NCBI RefSeq assembly: GCF_030124145.1
Contig: NZ_JASKMS010000025.1
Location: 1-64,000 of the forward strand
Direction: 5' to 3'
DNA from: Streptomyces sp. 378
Lineage (GTDB): Bacteria; Actinomycetota; Actinomycetes; Streptomycetales; Streptomycetaceae
DNA length: 64,000 nucleotides
Shown here in pieces: positions 35,908 to 43,904 of the stretch. Under the pieces are notes generated by a model. That model did not search any database, was not told where the DNA came from, and saw only the letters and a program-made list of their open reading frames with translations. Every line of letters begins with the position of its first letter. The first letter of the stretch is position 1. The translations under genes were made by a program, and so were the position numbers.

Positions 35908-36044
35908 ACCTGCCTCCTCCTGCGTCCTACGCCCTGCGCCGCGCCCTCTCCTCCGGGCCCTGCTCGATCTTGAGGCTAGCCCCCTCCCCGGCGGGGCTTC
36001 CGCACCAGGGCACAGCGGGGACGCCTATGAACATGAGCGGGGGC

Positions 36045-36073
36045 TTGTCAACTTTCCTCCTCCGAGCTATATA
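36045..36073 (+). promoter_or_regulatory. Sigma-70-type promoter of Hsp20 gene
   Basis: TTGTCA (36045-36050) and TATATA (36068-36073) are separated by 17 bp, very close to housekeeping consensus and unusual in this GC-rich DNA. They lie about 60 bases before the start codon. No RheA or HspR operator is recognised nearby. Confidence 0.75.
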
Positions 36074-36132
36074 AGAAGACGCAGACCGTAGGGCATCGCA
36101 CCGACTGCACCCGAAGAGAGGAGTGACCGGTG

Positions 36133-36555
36133 ATGCTCATGCGCACGGACCCCTTCCGTGAACTCGACCGGCTCACCCAGCAGGTTCTGGGCTCCGCCAC
36201 CCGCCCGTCCGCGATGGCGATGGACGCCTACCGCTCCGGGGACGACTTCTTCGTCCGCTTCGACCTCCCCGGCATCGACCCCGAGACGATCGAGCTGGAC
36301 GTCGAGCGCAACGTCCTCAACGTACGAGCCGAGCGCAGGTCCCCCGCCCCCGAGGGCGCGGAACCGCTGGTCGCCGAGCGTCCGACCGGCACCTTCACCC
36401 GCCAGCTCTTCCTCGGCGACACGCTCGACACGGAGCGCATCGACGCCTCGTACGAGGCGGGCGTCCTGACCCTGCGCATCCCGGTGGCCGAGCAGGCCAA
36501 GCCCCGCCGCATCCAGATCTCGGGCGGCGACACGCGCAAGCAGATCAGCGGCTGA
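36133..36555 (+). CDS. Hsp20 family small heat-shock protein
   Basis: 140 residues from ATG 36133 (GAGAGGAG upstream; GTG 36130 and ATG 36139 also possible). It has an alpha-crystallin domain: DDFFVRFDLPGIDPETIELD opens it and GTFTRQLFLGDTLDTERIDA carries the dimer strand. ASYEAGVLTLRIPVAEQ ends with the conserved GVLxLxIP. The N-terminus (MRTDPFRELDRLTQQV) is typical of Hsp18-like proteins. It forms ATP-independent oligomeric chaperones. A consensus promoter and a terminator frame it. Confidence 0.93.
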   Translation: MLMRTDPFRELDRLTQQVLGSATRPSAMAMDAYRSGDDFFVRFDLPGIDPETIELDVERNVLNVRAERRSPAPEGAEPLVAERPTGTFTRQLFLGDTLDTERIDASYEAGVLTLRIPVAEQAKPRRIQISGGDTRKQISG

Positions 36556-36591
36556 CCCCCGCGGCACCGCGGCAGCCGCCCGTACACAGGT

Positions 36592-36623
36592 CGCGCCGCC
36601 GGCACGATCCCCCCGGCGGCGCG
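36592..36623 (+). terminator. Terminator after Hsp20
   Basis: An 11-bp perfect stem (cgcgccgccgg / ccggcggcgcg) with a 10-nt loop, 36 bases past the stop codon. Confidence 0.65.
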
Positions 36624-36696
36624 CCACGCGCTCTCGACCCACCCTCGCACCACGCACGCACCCACCCACGCACGCACCCGGAGGAAATCCCCACAC

Positions 36697-37155
36697 ATGA
36701 GCACGACGACGGTGCCCCGTGTGACGACAAGTAGCGCCGCCCACCCCGACGACGGCGACGGCTGGCCCCAGCTGATCGAAGCGGTCCGCGAGTCGGGCCT
36801 GTACCCCACCCGGTCGAAGGCGGAACAGGTCACCCGTACCGTCCTGGCCGCCCTCGGCACCCACGTCACCGGCGACGAACGGGTCGACCTGGCCCGCGCC
36901 CTGCCCGGGGAGGCCGCCCGGCTGATCGCCTCCCAGGTCCCGGCCACACACCGGCTGACGGCCGCCGAGTTCGTCGACTCGGTCGCGGCCCGGACACCGG
37001 CAGCCACCCCGGCCACAGCCCGCTGGGACGTCAGCTCGGTCCTCGGCGTGCTGCCGTCCCTCATCGGCGACGGCCTGGTCACCCGCATCCTGACCCAACT
37101 CCCGCCGGGCTACGCCCTCCTGTTCGGCCGAGCCGACCTGACCCCGGCACCGTAG
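36697..37155 (+). CDS. DUF2267 protein
   Basis: 152 residues with GGAGG before ATG 36697. The DUF2267 pattern is visible: SGLYPTRSKAEQVTRTVLAAL, then LARALPGEAARLIASQVP, then a second helix with LTAAEFVDSVAARTP. It is soluble and helical. Function is unknown, though DUF2267 genes are often near small heat-shock or stress genes, as here. The Hsp20 terminator suggests separate transcription. Confidence 0.85.
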   Translation: MSTTTVPRVTTSSAAHPDDGDGWPQLIEAVRESGLYPTRSKAEQVTRTVLAALGTHVTGDERVDLARALPGEAARLIASQVPATHRLTAAEFVDSVAARTPAATPATARWDVSSVLGVLPSLIGDGLVTRILTQLPPGYALLFGRADLTPAP

Positions 37156-37205
37156 GCTCCCGGGCTCCCGGGCTCCTGAAGCCGTAGGCTCCCAAGCTCC
37201 CGAAG
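37150..37205. repeat. Imperfect tandem repeat after DUF2267 gene
   Basis: Two copies of ccgtaggctccc plus gctcc units (37150-37181 and 37182-37205) overlap the end of the DUF2267 gene. No function is evident. Confidence 0.5.
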
Positions 37206-37211
37206 CGCGCA

Positions 37212-37247
37212 CGACGGCCGCCCCGCGACGCACAGGGGCGGCCGTCG
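37212..37247 (+). terminator. Terminator after DUF2267 gene
   Basis: A 13-bp stem (cgacggccgcccc / ggggcggccgtcg) with a 10-nt loop, before the hydrolase start. Confidence 0.75.
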
Positions 37248-37283
37248 GCGCGGCCGGCCGAGCTGACGACAACGGGGGACCCC

Positions 37284-38096
37284 TTGACCCGCACGACGTC
37301 CGGAACCCTCACCACCCCCGACGGCACGCACATCGCCCACAGGACTCACCACCCCGCGGGCGAGCCCACGACCACGTTCCTCCTCCTGCACGGCCTGGCG
37401 GGCCACCAGGGCGAGTGGGACACCCTCGCCGGGCAACTGCAGTCCGATGGCCACCGCGTGGTGACGTACGACGCACGGGGCCACGGTGCCAGCACCCGCA
37501 TCCCGGTGACCACGACCCGCGAGGCCCACGTCCGGGACGCCGTCACCCTGCTCAAGGAACTGGCCCCAACTCCCGTGACCCTGCTTGGCCAGTCCCTGGG
37601 CGGCCACACGGCGATGCTGCTGGCCGCGTCCCACCCGCACCTGGTGGAGGCCCTGATCCTGATCGAGGCCGGCCCGGCGGGCCCGGCCCCCGACCTCCCG
37701 GCACAGATCGCGACCTGGCTGGACGGCTGGCCCACCCCCTTCGAGTCCCTGGGGGAGGCGGAAGCCTTCCTGGGCCACGAGGCATGGACGAGAACCCTGG
37801 AACGGCGGGACGACGGCTGGTACCCGGGATGGGACCGCACCACGATCATCGACACCATCGCCGAACTGGCCACCACCGCCTACTGGGAGGAGTGGTCCCG
37901 CATCACCCGCCCCACGCTCCTCATCCAGGGCGAACACGGCACGATGCGCCCCGACGAACCGGCCACGATGCTCGCTCACCGCCCGGGCACCAGGACGGTC
38001 CGCATCCCCGGGGCGGCCCACGACGTCCACCTGGACCAGCCGATCCGCCTCCACGCGGAGATCCGCGCCATCCTCCTTGACCTCAAGCTCGCTTGA
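37284..38096 (+). CDS. Alpha/beta hydrolase
   Basis: 270 residues apparently from TTG 37284 with GGGGGA a few bases upstream. FLLLHGLAGHQGEWD carries the oxyanion HG motif. The nucleophile elbow is LLGQSLGGHTAM (GxSxG), and AAHDVHLDQP gives the catalytic His. A cap domain lies between. No signal peptide, so it is cytosolic. It resembles esterases and haloalkane-dehalogenase-like hydrolases; substrate unknown. A palindrome overlaps its end and a MarR-like gene follows, so the two may form a regulated pair. Confidence 0.88.
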   Translation: MTRTTSGTLTTPDGTHIAHRTHHPAGEPTTTFLLLHGLAGHQGEWDTLAGQLQSDGHRVVTYDARGHGASTRIPVTTTREAHVRDAVTLLKELAPTPVTLLGQSLGGHTAMLLAASHPHLVEALILIEAGPAGPAPDLPAQIATWLDGWPTPFESLGEAEAFLGHEAWTRTLERRDDGWYPGWDRTTIIDTIAELATTAYWEEWSRITRPTLLIQGEHGTMRPDEPATMLAHRPGTRTVRIPGAAHDVHLDQPIRLHAEIRAILLDLKLA

Positions 38097-38100
38097 GGTC
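38079..38100. promoter_or_regulatory. 22-bp perfect palindrome, candidate MarR operator
   Basis: GACCTCAAGC-TC-GCTTGAGGTC is a perfect 10-2-10 palindrome. It overlaps the hydrolase stop codon and lies 14 bp upstream of the MarR-like start. Its length and symmetry suit a homodimeric winged-helix repressor. A terminator hairpin is the alternative. Confidence 0.5.
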
Positions 38101-38114
38101 CTACGTTGACCGGC

Positions 38115-38600
38115 ATGAGCGCACCGACCGAGAACCTCAAGGAGTACTCCCAGCAGGAACTGGCCGCCCAGCCCATCGGGGCATGGACCGGCCAGGCCTA
38201 CCGCAGGGTCGTAGGGGCCATACGAGACCAACTCGCCGTGGAAAACCTCACCCAGCCCCACTGGTGGACCCTGAACCACGCCTCCGGCGCCCCGGGCACC
38301 TGGACCCGCGCCACCCTCACCGACCGCCTGACCCCCTACGACGACCAGAACACCGACTTCGACGCGATCTACGACGACCTCATCGCCCGAGGCTGGCTCG
38401 CGGAGGACGCGACGGGCGGCATGACCCTCACCGAGGAGGGCGAGGCCGGCCGCCTCCGAGCCCGGGAACGCAACCTCCGCGTCCACCACCAGACCCACGA
38501 GGGCATCCCCGAGGCCGACTTCGTCACCACGATCAACGTCCTGCGCCGCATGGTCGCCAACCTGGGCGGCAACGGGAACCTCCCCGAGGAACCGAAATAG
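38115..38600 (+). CDS. MarR-like winged-helix protein
   Basis: 161 residues from ATG 38115; TTG 38106 would add three. Its middle has a winged-helix feel: IRDQLAVENLTQPHWWTLNH, LTDRLTPYDDQNTDFDAIYD and the wing LAEDATGGMTLTEEGEAGRL. Classic MarR DNA-reading residues cannot be confirmed by eye. It follows the hydrolase gene by 18 bp, and a perfect palindrome lies just upstream, fitting autoregulation. Ligand unknown. Confidence 0.65.
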   Translation: MSAPTENLKEYSQQELAAQPIGAWTGQAYRRVVGAIRDQLAVENLTQPHWWTLNHASGAPGTWTRATLTDRLTPYDDQNTDFDAIYDDLIARGWLAEDATGGMTLTEEGEAGRLRARERNLRVHHQTHEGIPEADFVTTINVLRRMVANLGGNGNLPEEPK

Positions 38601-38678
38601 ATCGACAAGGCCCGGTCTCCCCACGCATCCTGCGGAGCGCGACCGCCGCACCGGGCTAGGGCCCGCGGCGGAAGTGGG

Positions 38679-39338
38679 TCAAGAGGTGGGGTCGGCCTCG
38701 GGATGCGTCCGATCCGGCCAGCCTCGCGACAATGCGAGGCGGCCGGACCGAAGGGCCTCGCGCTGTTCGGCGACCCACCGCACGACCTGGTCCGCGGAGT
38801 CCGTGATGGACGGGCCCGTGGTGTCGATCAGATGGGTGGACCATCGCCGGTCGTCGGCCGTCCACTCACTCCAGTGTTGCCAGGCCATCTCGGGCCAACT
38901 GTCGTTGATAATGACGTCGGGCCGGTACCGGGGATCCCGGGCGTGCTTGCGGTGCCAGTCGGCCCAACCGAGAAAGGCGTCGACCGCCGACGCGTCCCAC
39001 CGGCCCGGATCGCGGTGGGTGAGTCTCCGGCGCCGGACCTCGTCGGACACGTCGACCATGCATACCGCGATGCCGTCCAGCAGTGGCGCTGACGGCGCCG
39101 CCAGGACCTCTCCGAGCGGGGACTGGCCGGTCAGCAGGAGATCGAGTCCGTGGTCCTGGTACTCCAGCGCGCGACGCACCCACACCTCGGTCATGCGGTT
39201 GCGCCATTGACGGTCGGCGCCTTCCGGCACGCCGAGTTCGTCGAAGTCGTGCACGACGACCCTCTCAAGTCGTTCGCCCACGGACCAGGCGAGCATGCTC
39301 TTGCCCGAGCAACTGGAGCCAGCCAGGTTGAACAGCAT
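38679..39338 (-). CDS. P-loop nucleotide kinase-like protein
   Basis: About 219 residues from ATG 39338; GTG 39401 would extend it. The Walker A is LFNLAGSSCSGKSMLAWSVG. An acidic strand VVVHDFDELG and a distal LDLLLTGQSPLGEVL resemble small-molecule or nucleotide kinases such as shikimate/adenylate-type P-loop proteins. VCMVDVSDEVRRRRLTHRDP is a lid-like Arg-rich stretch. Substrate unknown. No strong ribosome site is seen at either start. Confidence 0.65.
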   Translation of the reverse strand: MLFNLAGSSCSGKSMLAWSVGERLERVVVHDFDELGVPEGADRQWRNRMTEVWVRRALEYQDHGLDLLLTGQSPLGEVLAAPSAPLLDGIAVCMVDVSDEVRRRRLTHRDPGRWDASAVDAFLGWADWHRKHARDPRYRPDVIINDSWPEMAWQHWSEWTADDRRWSTHLIDTTGPSITDSADQVVRWVAEQREALRSGRLALSRGWPDRTHPEADPTS

Positions 39339-39723
39339 CTTGCCAGAGTGGCAGGAGAGGCGGATCCTCCCCAAACCTGCTTCTTGGGGTGCCTCTGCCA
39401 CGGCCCGGACTGCTCAAGGACATGCGTCGACGCCTGCGACCAGCCCTGTCGCTCCGTACCGGACGGCGAGTTCGTCGCACCTGGTGGCAACGGCCCGGTG
39501 GCGCGTGAGCCGGCCGATCCCGCACTCGGCAGCATGCGGCCGCTCGTGGTCGGCCCTGTCGAACTTCGGCGGCCTCCCACCGTGCGAGCCGCGCCCGAGC
39601 CGGTCGCGGACCCGGTCCGGAGAGTCGCGCCGGCCATGGCGTGCTGGTGGGCCGATAACCCGATGCGCCGGCGCGCGGCGGCCCTTACGGTCGGTACCCG
39701 CTGAGCTGAATCGGGAGGGGTAC
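39339..39723. other. Gene-free stretch before small acidic gene
   Basis: About 385 bp. Several overlapping frames are open because of GC content, but none has a convincing ribosome site or sensible protein. No repeats or strong hairpins noted. Confidence 0.4.
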
Positions 39724-40077
39724 GTGCCACAAGGGGAAGACGAGCCACGGGTGTACGAGATTCGCATCCACGGATGCCTCAACACCGAGGAGGCGCTCGC
39801 ACTCCAGGACCCGGTCGAACACCTTCTCTGCCCGGACCCCGACCACACGCCCCCGTGCGACGTCCCCTGGAGCTTCGCCCTCGCCGCCGACGAGACCGAC
39901 GACAACTCCACGACCCTGGTCCTGGGCGTGTATACGACCAAAGGGCAGGCCACCCAGGTGGCAAACCGAGTGCGCACCCTCGCGGTCGGGGCCCGGCTCA
40001 TCACCGTGAGCGAGGGCGAGGCCGGGGAGTGGGAGGAACTGGTCGAGCAGTATCGGTTCGAGGAGGGGCTGCGCTAA
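39724..40077 (+). CDS. Small acidic hypothetical protein
   Basis: 117 residues from GTG 39724 with GGGAGGGG upstream. It is very acidic: PQGEDEPRVYEIRIHGCLNT at the start, then ALAADETDDNSTTLVLGVYT and a Glu-rich end (SEGEAGEWEELVEQYRFEEG). It looks like a small alpha/beta protein. Function unrecognised. The acidic character is seen in some antitoxin or immunity proteins, but there is no partner to support that. Confidence 0.6.
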   Translation: MPQGEDEPRVYEIRIHGCLNTEEALALQDPVEHLLCPDPDHTPPCDVPWSFALAADETDDNSTTLVLGVYTTKGQATQVANRVRTLAVGARLITVSEGEAGEWEELVEQYRFEEGLR

Positions 40078-40089
40078 GTCTCGTCCGGG

Positions 40090-40305
40090 TCAGAGCCTCA
40101 CGCTGACGCGCTTCATGGTCTGGACGAAGGAACGCCACGCGATGCTGCTCACCGCGATCACGTGCGTCTCCGCGCTCTTGGTGTCACGGACAAGAGCGCC
40201 GTCACCAGTGAGCGCACACTCGACGCACTCACCTCCGGCACCGTTGCTGTAGGACGACGTGAACCACACCGGACGGCTGCTGCTGCCGGACTCGGGCAAT
40301 ATCAC
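40090..40305 (-). CDS. DUF397 protein
   Basis: 71 residues from GTG 40305, sharing 1 nt with the upstream XRE gene's stop. The family motif VWFTSSYSNGAGGECVECA and the RDTKSAETHVIAVSSIAWRS end match DUF397. In Streptomyces these small proteins accompany XRE (Scr1/WhiJ-like) regulators and are thought to modulate them; some pairs behave like toxin-antitoxin modules. Confidence 0.9.
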   Translation of the reverse strand: MILPESGSSSRPVWFTSSYSNGAGGECVECALTGDGALVRDTKSAETHVIAVSSIAWRSFVQTMKRVSVRL

Positions 40306-41150
40306 TACGTGTAATCCTTCAAGATCGACTCGACCAACAGGGCTGAGCGCTGAGGACTGAGAGCTGCCGCTCGCAGGCCATCGAACGCCCTCGTGTACTC
40401 ACGCACATGATGCTCGCCCTCCAAGTACACGGCATCCGTGATGCCATCCCGATACACGACGTCCGGATCCTCCGGGGCTGGAAAGCCCAGCATGGTGAAT
40501 GAACCGGTGGTCGGATAGGTCCCGGCGTCGAAGGGAAGAACTTGCAAGGTTACGGTCGGCAGTTCGGCCGTGCCCAGGACTCGTTCCAACTGCTCCCGCA
40601 TCAGGGCGCGATCCCCGATGACGTAACGAAGCGCGCCCTCGTTCACGATGAACCACGCGTCCGGAGCATCCGGCTGTCGCAGCATGGCTTGGCGTTCCAT
40701 GCGCACACGTACCGCCTTCGCGATGTCCTCCGCGGACATGTGTGCGCCGGCCTTGTGAAGCTCGGCCGCGTACACCTCGGTCTGCATGAGCCCAGGAACC
40801 ACCTCGCACTGGTACTGGCGGAAGGTGGAAGCGTCCTGTTCAAGACCGATGTAGATGTTGAACCACTCGGGAACACCGGCGCCGTGGATCTGCCACCACC
40901 CCCGCACCTTTGCCTGCCGGGCCAGCGACTTGAGGAACTCGCGCAGTTCGTCGCTCGTGTCGTAGAAGCGACACAGGGCGTCGATGTCCGAGGGCTGGAC
41001 ACGCCCACTCCCCGTCTCCATGCGGTTGACCTTGGAGCCGCTCCAGTCCAGGGCCTCACCGACCTGGGCGCAGGTGAGGGCGCTCTCCTCGCGGAGCTTC
41101 TTCAGCTCGATCGAGAGGCGCCGGCGGCGCGCCGTGGGTGATCCGGCCAT
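40305..41150 (-). CDS. XRE-family regulator (Scr1/WhiJ-like, DUF5753)
   Basis: 281 residues. The N-terminal HTH spans about residues 10-65 (LKKLREESALTCAQVGEALD, then WSGSKVNRMETGSGR). The remainder is DUF5753-like: GAGVPEWFNIYIGLEQDAST, VVPGLMQTEVYAAELHKAG and LPFDAGTYPTTGSFTMLGFP. It is transcribed with the DUF397 gene and is divergent from an anti-sigma-like ATPase. This three-gene set is characteristic of whiJ-like clusters in Streptomyces. Confidence 0.9.
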   Translation of the reverse strand: MAGSPTARRRRLSIELKKLREESALTCAQVGEALDWSGSKVNRMETGSGRVQPSDIDALCRFYDTSDELREFLKSLARQAKVRGWWQIHGAGVPEWFNIYIGLEQDASTFRQYQCEVVPGLMQTEVYAAELHKAGAHMSAEDIAKAVRVRMERQAMLRQPDAPDAWFIVNEGALRYVIGDRALMREQLERVLGTAELPTVTLQVLPFDAGTYPTTGSFTMLGFPAPEDPDVVYRDGITDAVYLEGEHHVREYTRAFDGLRAAALSPQRSALLVESILKDYT

Positions 41151-41347
41151 CTCAACCCTCTTTCGAATAGCGAGTGTTCAGTCTCGCGCCAAGAGATGTG
41201 GCTGCCAATCACTCAGAAGTGGGAATCCCCTGCTGCACATTGCAGAACGGGATGCGCTCCCCGCACTCTGGTCTCGACGCAACTCACGGTGAACGTCCGT
41301 GACCCTGCGCTTCGGATGCGGTGCCAACTGCGACGAAAGGGGTCTGT

Positions 41348-42019
41348 ATGAGTCAAGAAGTCTGCATGCCACGCGAACCATGGGACATTGCCTTCATGGC
41401 CGAGCCCGCGGAAGTGGCTGCTTTGCGCCGGACCATGCGGCTGCACCTGGAGGGATGGGGACTACACCACGTTGTCGGCGAAGCTCAACTGTGCGTCAGC
41501 GAGCTGGTGTCCAACGTCATCACCCACGTAGGACCCGGCACTCCCGCGACCCTGGCTGTCTCCATGAAGGGCGCGCATCTGCGCATCGAGGTGCACGACC
41601 CTGACACGCGTGCCTTGCCCACCCTCCGCGACGCGACCACAGACGCGGAGGAGGGGCGAGGAATGGCGCTCGTCGACGCCGTCGCCGACCGCTGGGGCGT
41701 GCTGCTACGCCCGGACCAGAAGGTCACGTGGTGCGAGCTGACGACACAACCCACCACCACCGACAATCAGGTAGAAGACGCCGGCGTGATCCGGGCAGGG
41801 GGCCTTCTACGCCACTATGCCGCCGCTGCGCAGCCGCAGCCGCAGCGGAGAGTGGGTGCGAGCAGACTGACCTCGACCGTGGCGGAGGAGACGGTGATCG
41901 CGGCGATCACCGACTTCCTCCACTGGTTCCGAGCCCACGGCCGAGACGCGGACGACATGCTCGACCGAGCACAAATGCGCTTCGAGGCCGAGCACGCCGC
42001 CTTGCATCGAGGTGAGTGA
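41348..42019 (+). CDS. ATP-binding anti-sigma-like protein (HATPase)
   Basis: About 223 residues from ATG 41348 (GAAAGGGG upstream). The GHKL ATP-binding fold is visible: VVGEAQLCVSELVSNVITHV with the Asn box, IEVHDPDTRALPT with the Asp box, and GRGMALVDAVADRWGV with the Gly lid. This is the anti-sigma factor/serine kinase type (SpoIIAB/RsbW-like), as in AbaA/WhiJ-associated proteins. A helical C-terminal extension follows. It is divergent from the XRE gene. Confidence 0.88.
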   Translation: MSQEVCMPREPWDIAFMAEPAEVAALRRTMRLHLEGWGLHHVVGEAQLCVSELVSNVITHVGPGTPATLAVSMKGAHLRIEVHDPDTRALPTLRDATTDAEEGRGMALVDAVADRWGVLLRPDQKVTWCELTTQPTTTDNQVEDAGVIRAGGLLRHYAAAAQPQPQRRVGASRLTSTVAEETVIAAITDFLHWFRAHGRDADDMLDRAQMRFEAEHAALHRGE

Positions 42020-42041
42020 AGCTTTTCCCGGCAGCCGGTGG

Positions 42042-43904
42042 TCAGTGGTGCAGTACCTCTGAGAAGTAGCCCACCTCGGGATCCTCCGGGGTCCCGACCA
42101 ACAGCGCGCGGTCGAGCAGGATGTTGTTGTGCTCGCAGCTCGTCTCCGGGAGCATCACGCAGGCATGGCAGGCGGCGAGGTTCGTCCCGCCCGTGCCGGA
42201 GGCCTCGGTTTCGACGCACAGGGGATCGGCGGAGCACCAGGAGGCCCGGCGGATCGCCGACCGGATCGCACCTGCCAGCTTTTCGGGCTCGCCCTGGGCC
42301 ACCAGGCCGCCGAGGCTTCCCGCGGAGTCGCTGGTGGCGGTGTAGACGAGCAGGCCCGCCATTTCCGCGTCCGCATACAGGCGTTCGCGGAGGGCTGCGG
42401 CCGGGTAGCCGGCGTCCAGGCTCCACTCATTGATCAACACGTGTGCCAGGGTGTGCAACAGCACCATGCGGGGGGAGGCGGGGGAGGGCTGAACCTCAGT
42501 GGGATCTGAGGCCCACTGTTCCATGAGCCGCTGGTGGGCACTGCGAACGCGCTCAGCGCGGTCGATCACAGCGGCGAGCTTCTCCCACGCGGCGAGCCGA
42601 TCCTCAGCCAGGCGCAGGAAGACGCCTTCGCCGCGCACCTCCATGGCCGGCAGCCAGTTCAACCGAGTGTCGGAGAGTGCGGCCTCGTACGCCTCGGTGG
42701 CAGAGTTGGGATCGGCGAGTCGAGTGAACGCCTTGAGCGCGCGGACCTCGCGCAGCTTCTTGACCAGCATGGGGCCGGTGACGCCGGTGCCGTCGAGAGT
42801 GGCTGGAGAGGTGAGCGGAGTCTCGCAGATGAACTGCTCGTTGCGGGAGCGCTCACGCTCGTCGTTGCCACTGCGGAGGCGCTCGTACTCCTTGTTACGC
42901 AGAGCACGGTAGCGATGGTCGAAAGAGCGCACCTCGTTGGCTGCGGGATCTTCCTCACGTTCCGCGGCGAGTAGCGCCATCACTTCGTCGATGGGTACCG
43001 GAATGTCCTCCCCGAAAACGAACTTGAGGCGATCTTCCACCTCCGCTCGACTGTCCAGGTCGCGAAGCCGGTCCCAGTACGGGGCAAGCGCGTCCGCCCG
43101 TCCGTCACTCCACGGCGGGATGGACAGCGCGGACTTCAGGACCGGCTGCCATACGGCTGAGGAACCGCGCTGGAGGGTGCGCGCGGTGCGGCTGCAATTC
43201 TCCGCCGGAACAGAGGTGCCGAGCCACGGTCGGGTGCCCCGACAACGGAGACCGAGATCCTTGAGCGCACTTTTGCGGAAGGAGCCCTCCATCGACACGT
43301 CCGGCACCCCGCAGCTGCACGAGACGAGGATCGAGCGGAGCGAGGAACTCCGTCCGGAGGTGCGCAGCCCGAGGGTGCCGCCGCACTGGCCGGCGTTCTT
43401 CGTGCCGCGCCCCGCGGCGCGGTGAACCCAGTGCCAGTACGGGAACTCGTCGAGGTGGCCGGCCTCGCAGGCGACCACGAAGCGGGAGGGAACCAGATCC
43501 GCCTCGCAGGTGCCGCAGAGGCTCTTGCCGGGCGGCGGGTTGAAGTCACGATGGCGGCGCAATTCGTTGCACTCCGGGCAGGAGTGCATGAGCGGGAAGC
43601 GGCGCACCCGAATGCCGTCCTTGCTGTACTCGTCGGACGCGGGCGGCAGACGAAAGTGCTCGACCTTCAGGATGCGAGCGAGCCGACGCTCATAAATGCG
43701 CGGTGCCTCGTCCGTGCTCCAGTGGTCATCGGCCCCGTCCAGGCCGGAGACGACGAAGGACTCGTGGTCGACCGCGATCAGCGAACCGACACCGTACGTG
43801 GTGATCACCTGGGCGCGACGGACCGCACCGCGACGCGGGAGGTTGTGGGCGGGCGCAGAGCCGTTCGTGCTGGAGCGGCGCCGGCGTGCGGGGGGCGGGG
43901 TCAT
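42042..43904 (-). CDS. drmB: DrmB (DUF1998) DISARM-type protein
   Basis: 620 residues from ATG 43904, overlapping the DrmA stop by 4 nt. The N-terminus is a basic tail, then RRAQVITTYGVGSLIAVDHE, the conserved DrmB opening. Zinc-binding pairs CPEC and CGTC (around residues 115-145) and a C-terminal Cys cluster (CSADPLCVE, then NLAACHACVMLPETSCEH) mark DUF1998. In DISARM, DrmB forms a complex with DrmA that binds and processes phage DNA. It closes a leftward operon. Confidence 0.9.
   Translation of the reverse strand: MTPPPARRRRSSTNGSAPAHNLPRRGAVRRAQVITTYGVGSLIAVDHESFVVSGLDGADDHWSTDEAPRIYERRLARILKVEHFRLPPASDEYSKDGIRVRRFPLMHSCPECNELRRHRDFNPPPGKSLCGTCEADLVPSRFVVACEAGHLDEFPYWHWVHRAAGRGTKNAGQCGGTLGLRTSGRSSSLRSILVSCSCGVPDVSMEGSFRKSALKDLGLRCRGTRPWLGTSVPAENCSRTARTLQRGSSAVWQPVLKSALSIPPWSDGRADALAPYWDRLRDLDSRAEVEDRLKFVFGEDIPVPIDEVMALLAAEREEDPAANEVRSFDHRYRALRNKEYERLRSGNDERERSRNEQFICETPLTSPATLDGTGVTGPMLVKKLREVRALKAFTRLADPNSATEAYEAALSDTRLNWLPAMEVRGEGVFLRLAEDRLAAWEKLAAVIDRAERVRSAHQRLMEQWASDPTEVQPSPASPRMVLLHTLAHVLINEWSLDAGYPAAALRERLYADAEMAGLLVYTATSDSAGSLGGLVAQGEPEKLAGAIRSAIRRASWCSADPLCVETEASGTGGTNLAACHACVMLPETSCEHNNILLDRALLVGTPEDPEVGYFSEVLHH

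Noticed and set aside
39402..39723. Several overlapping open frames between the kinase-like and acidic genes
   Set aside because: No ribosome sites or protein-like features; judged noise from GC-rich sequence.
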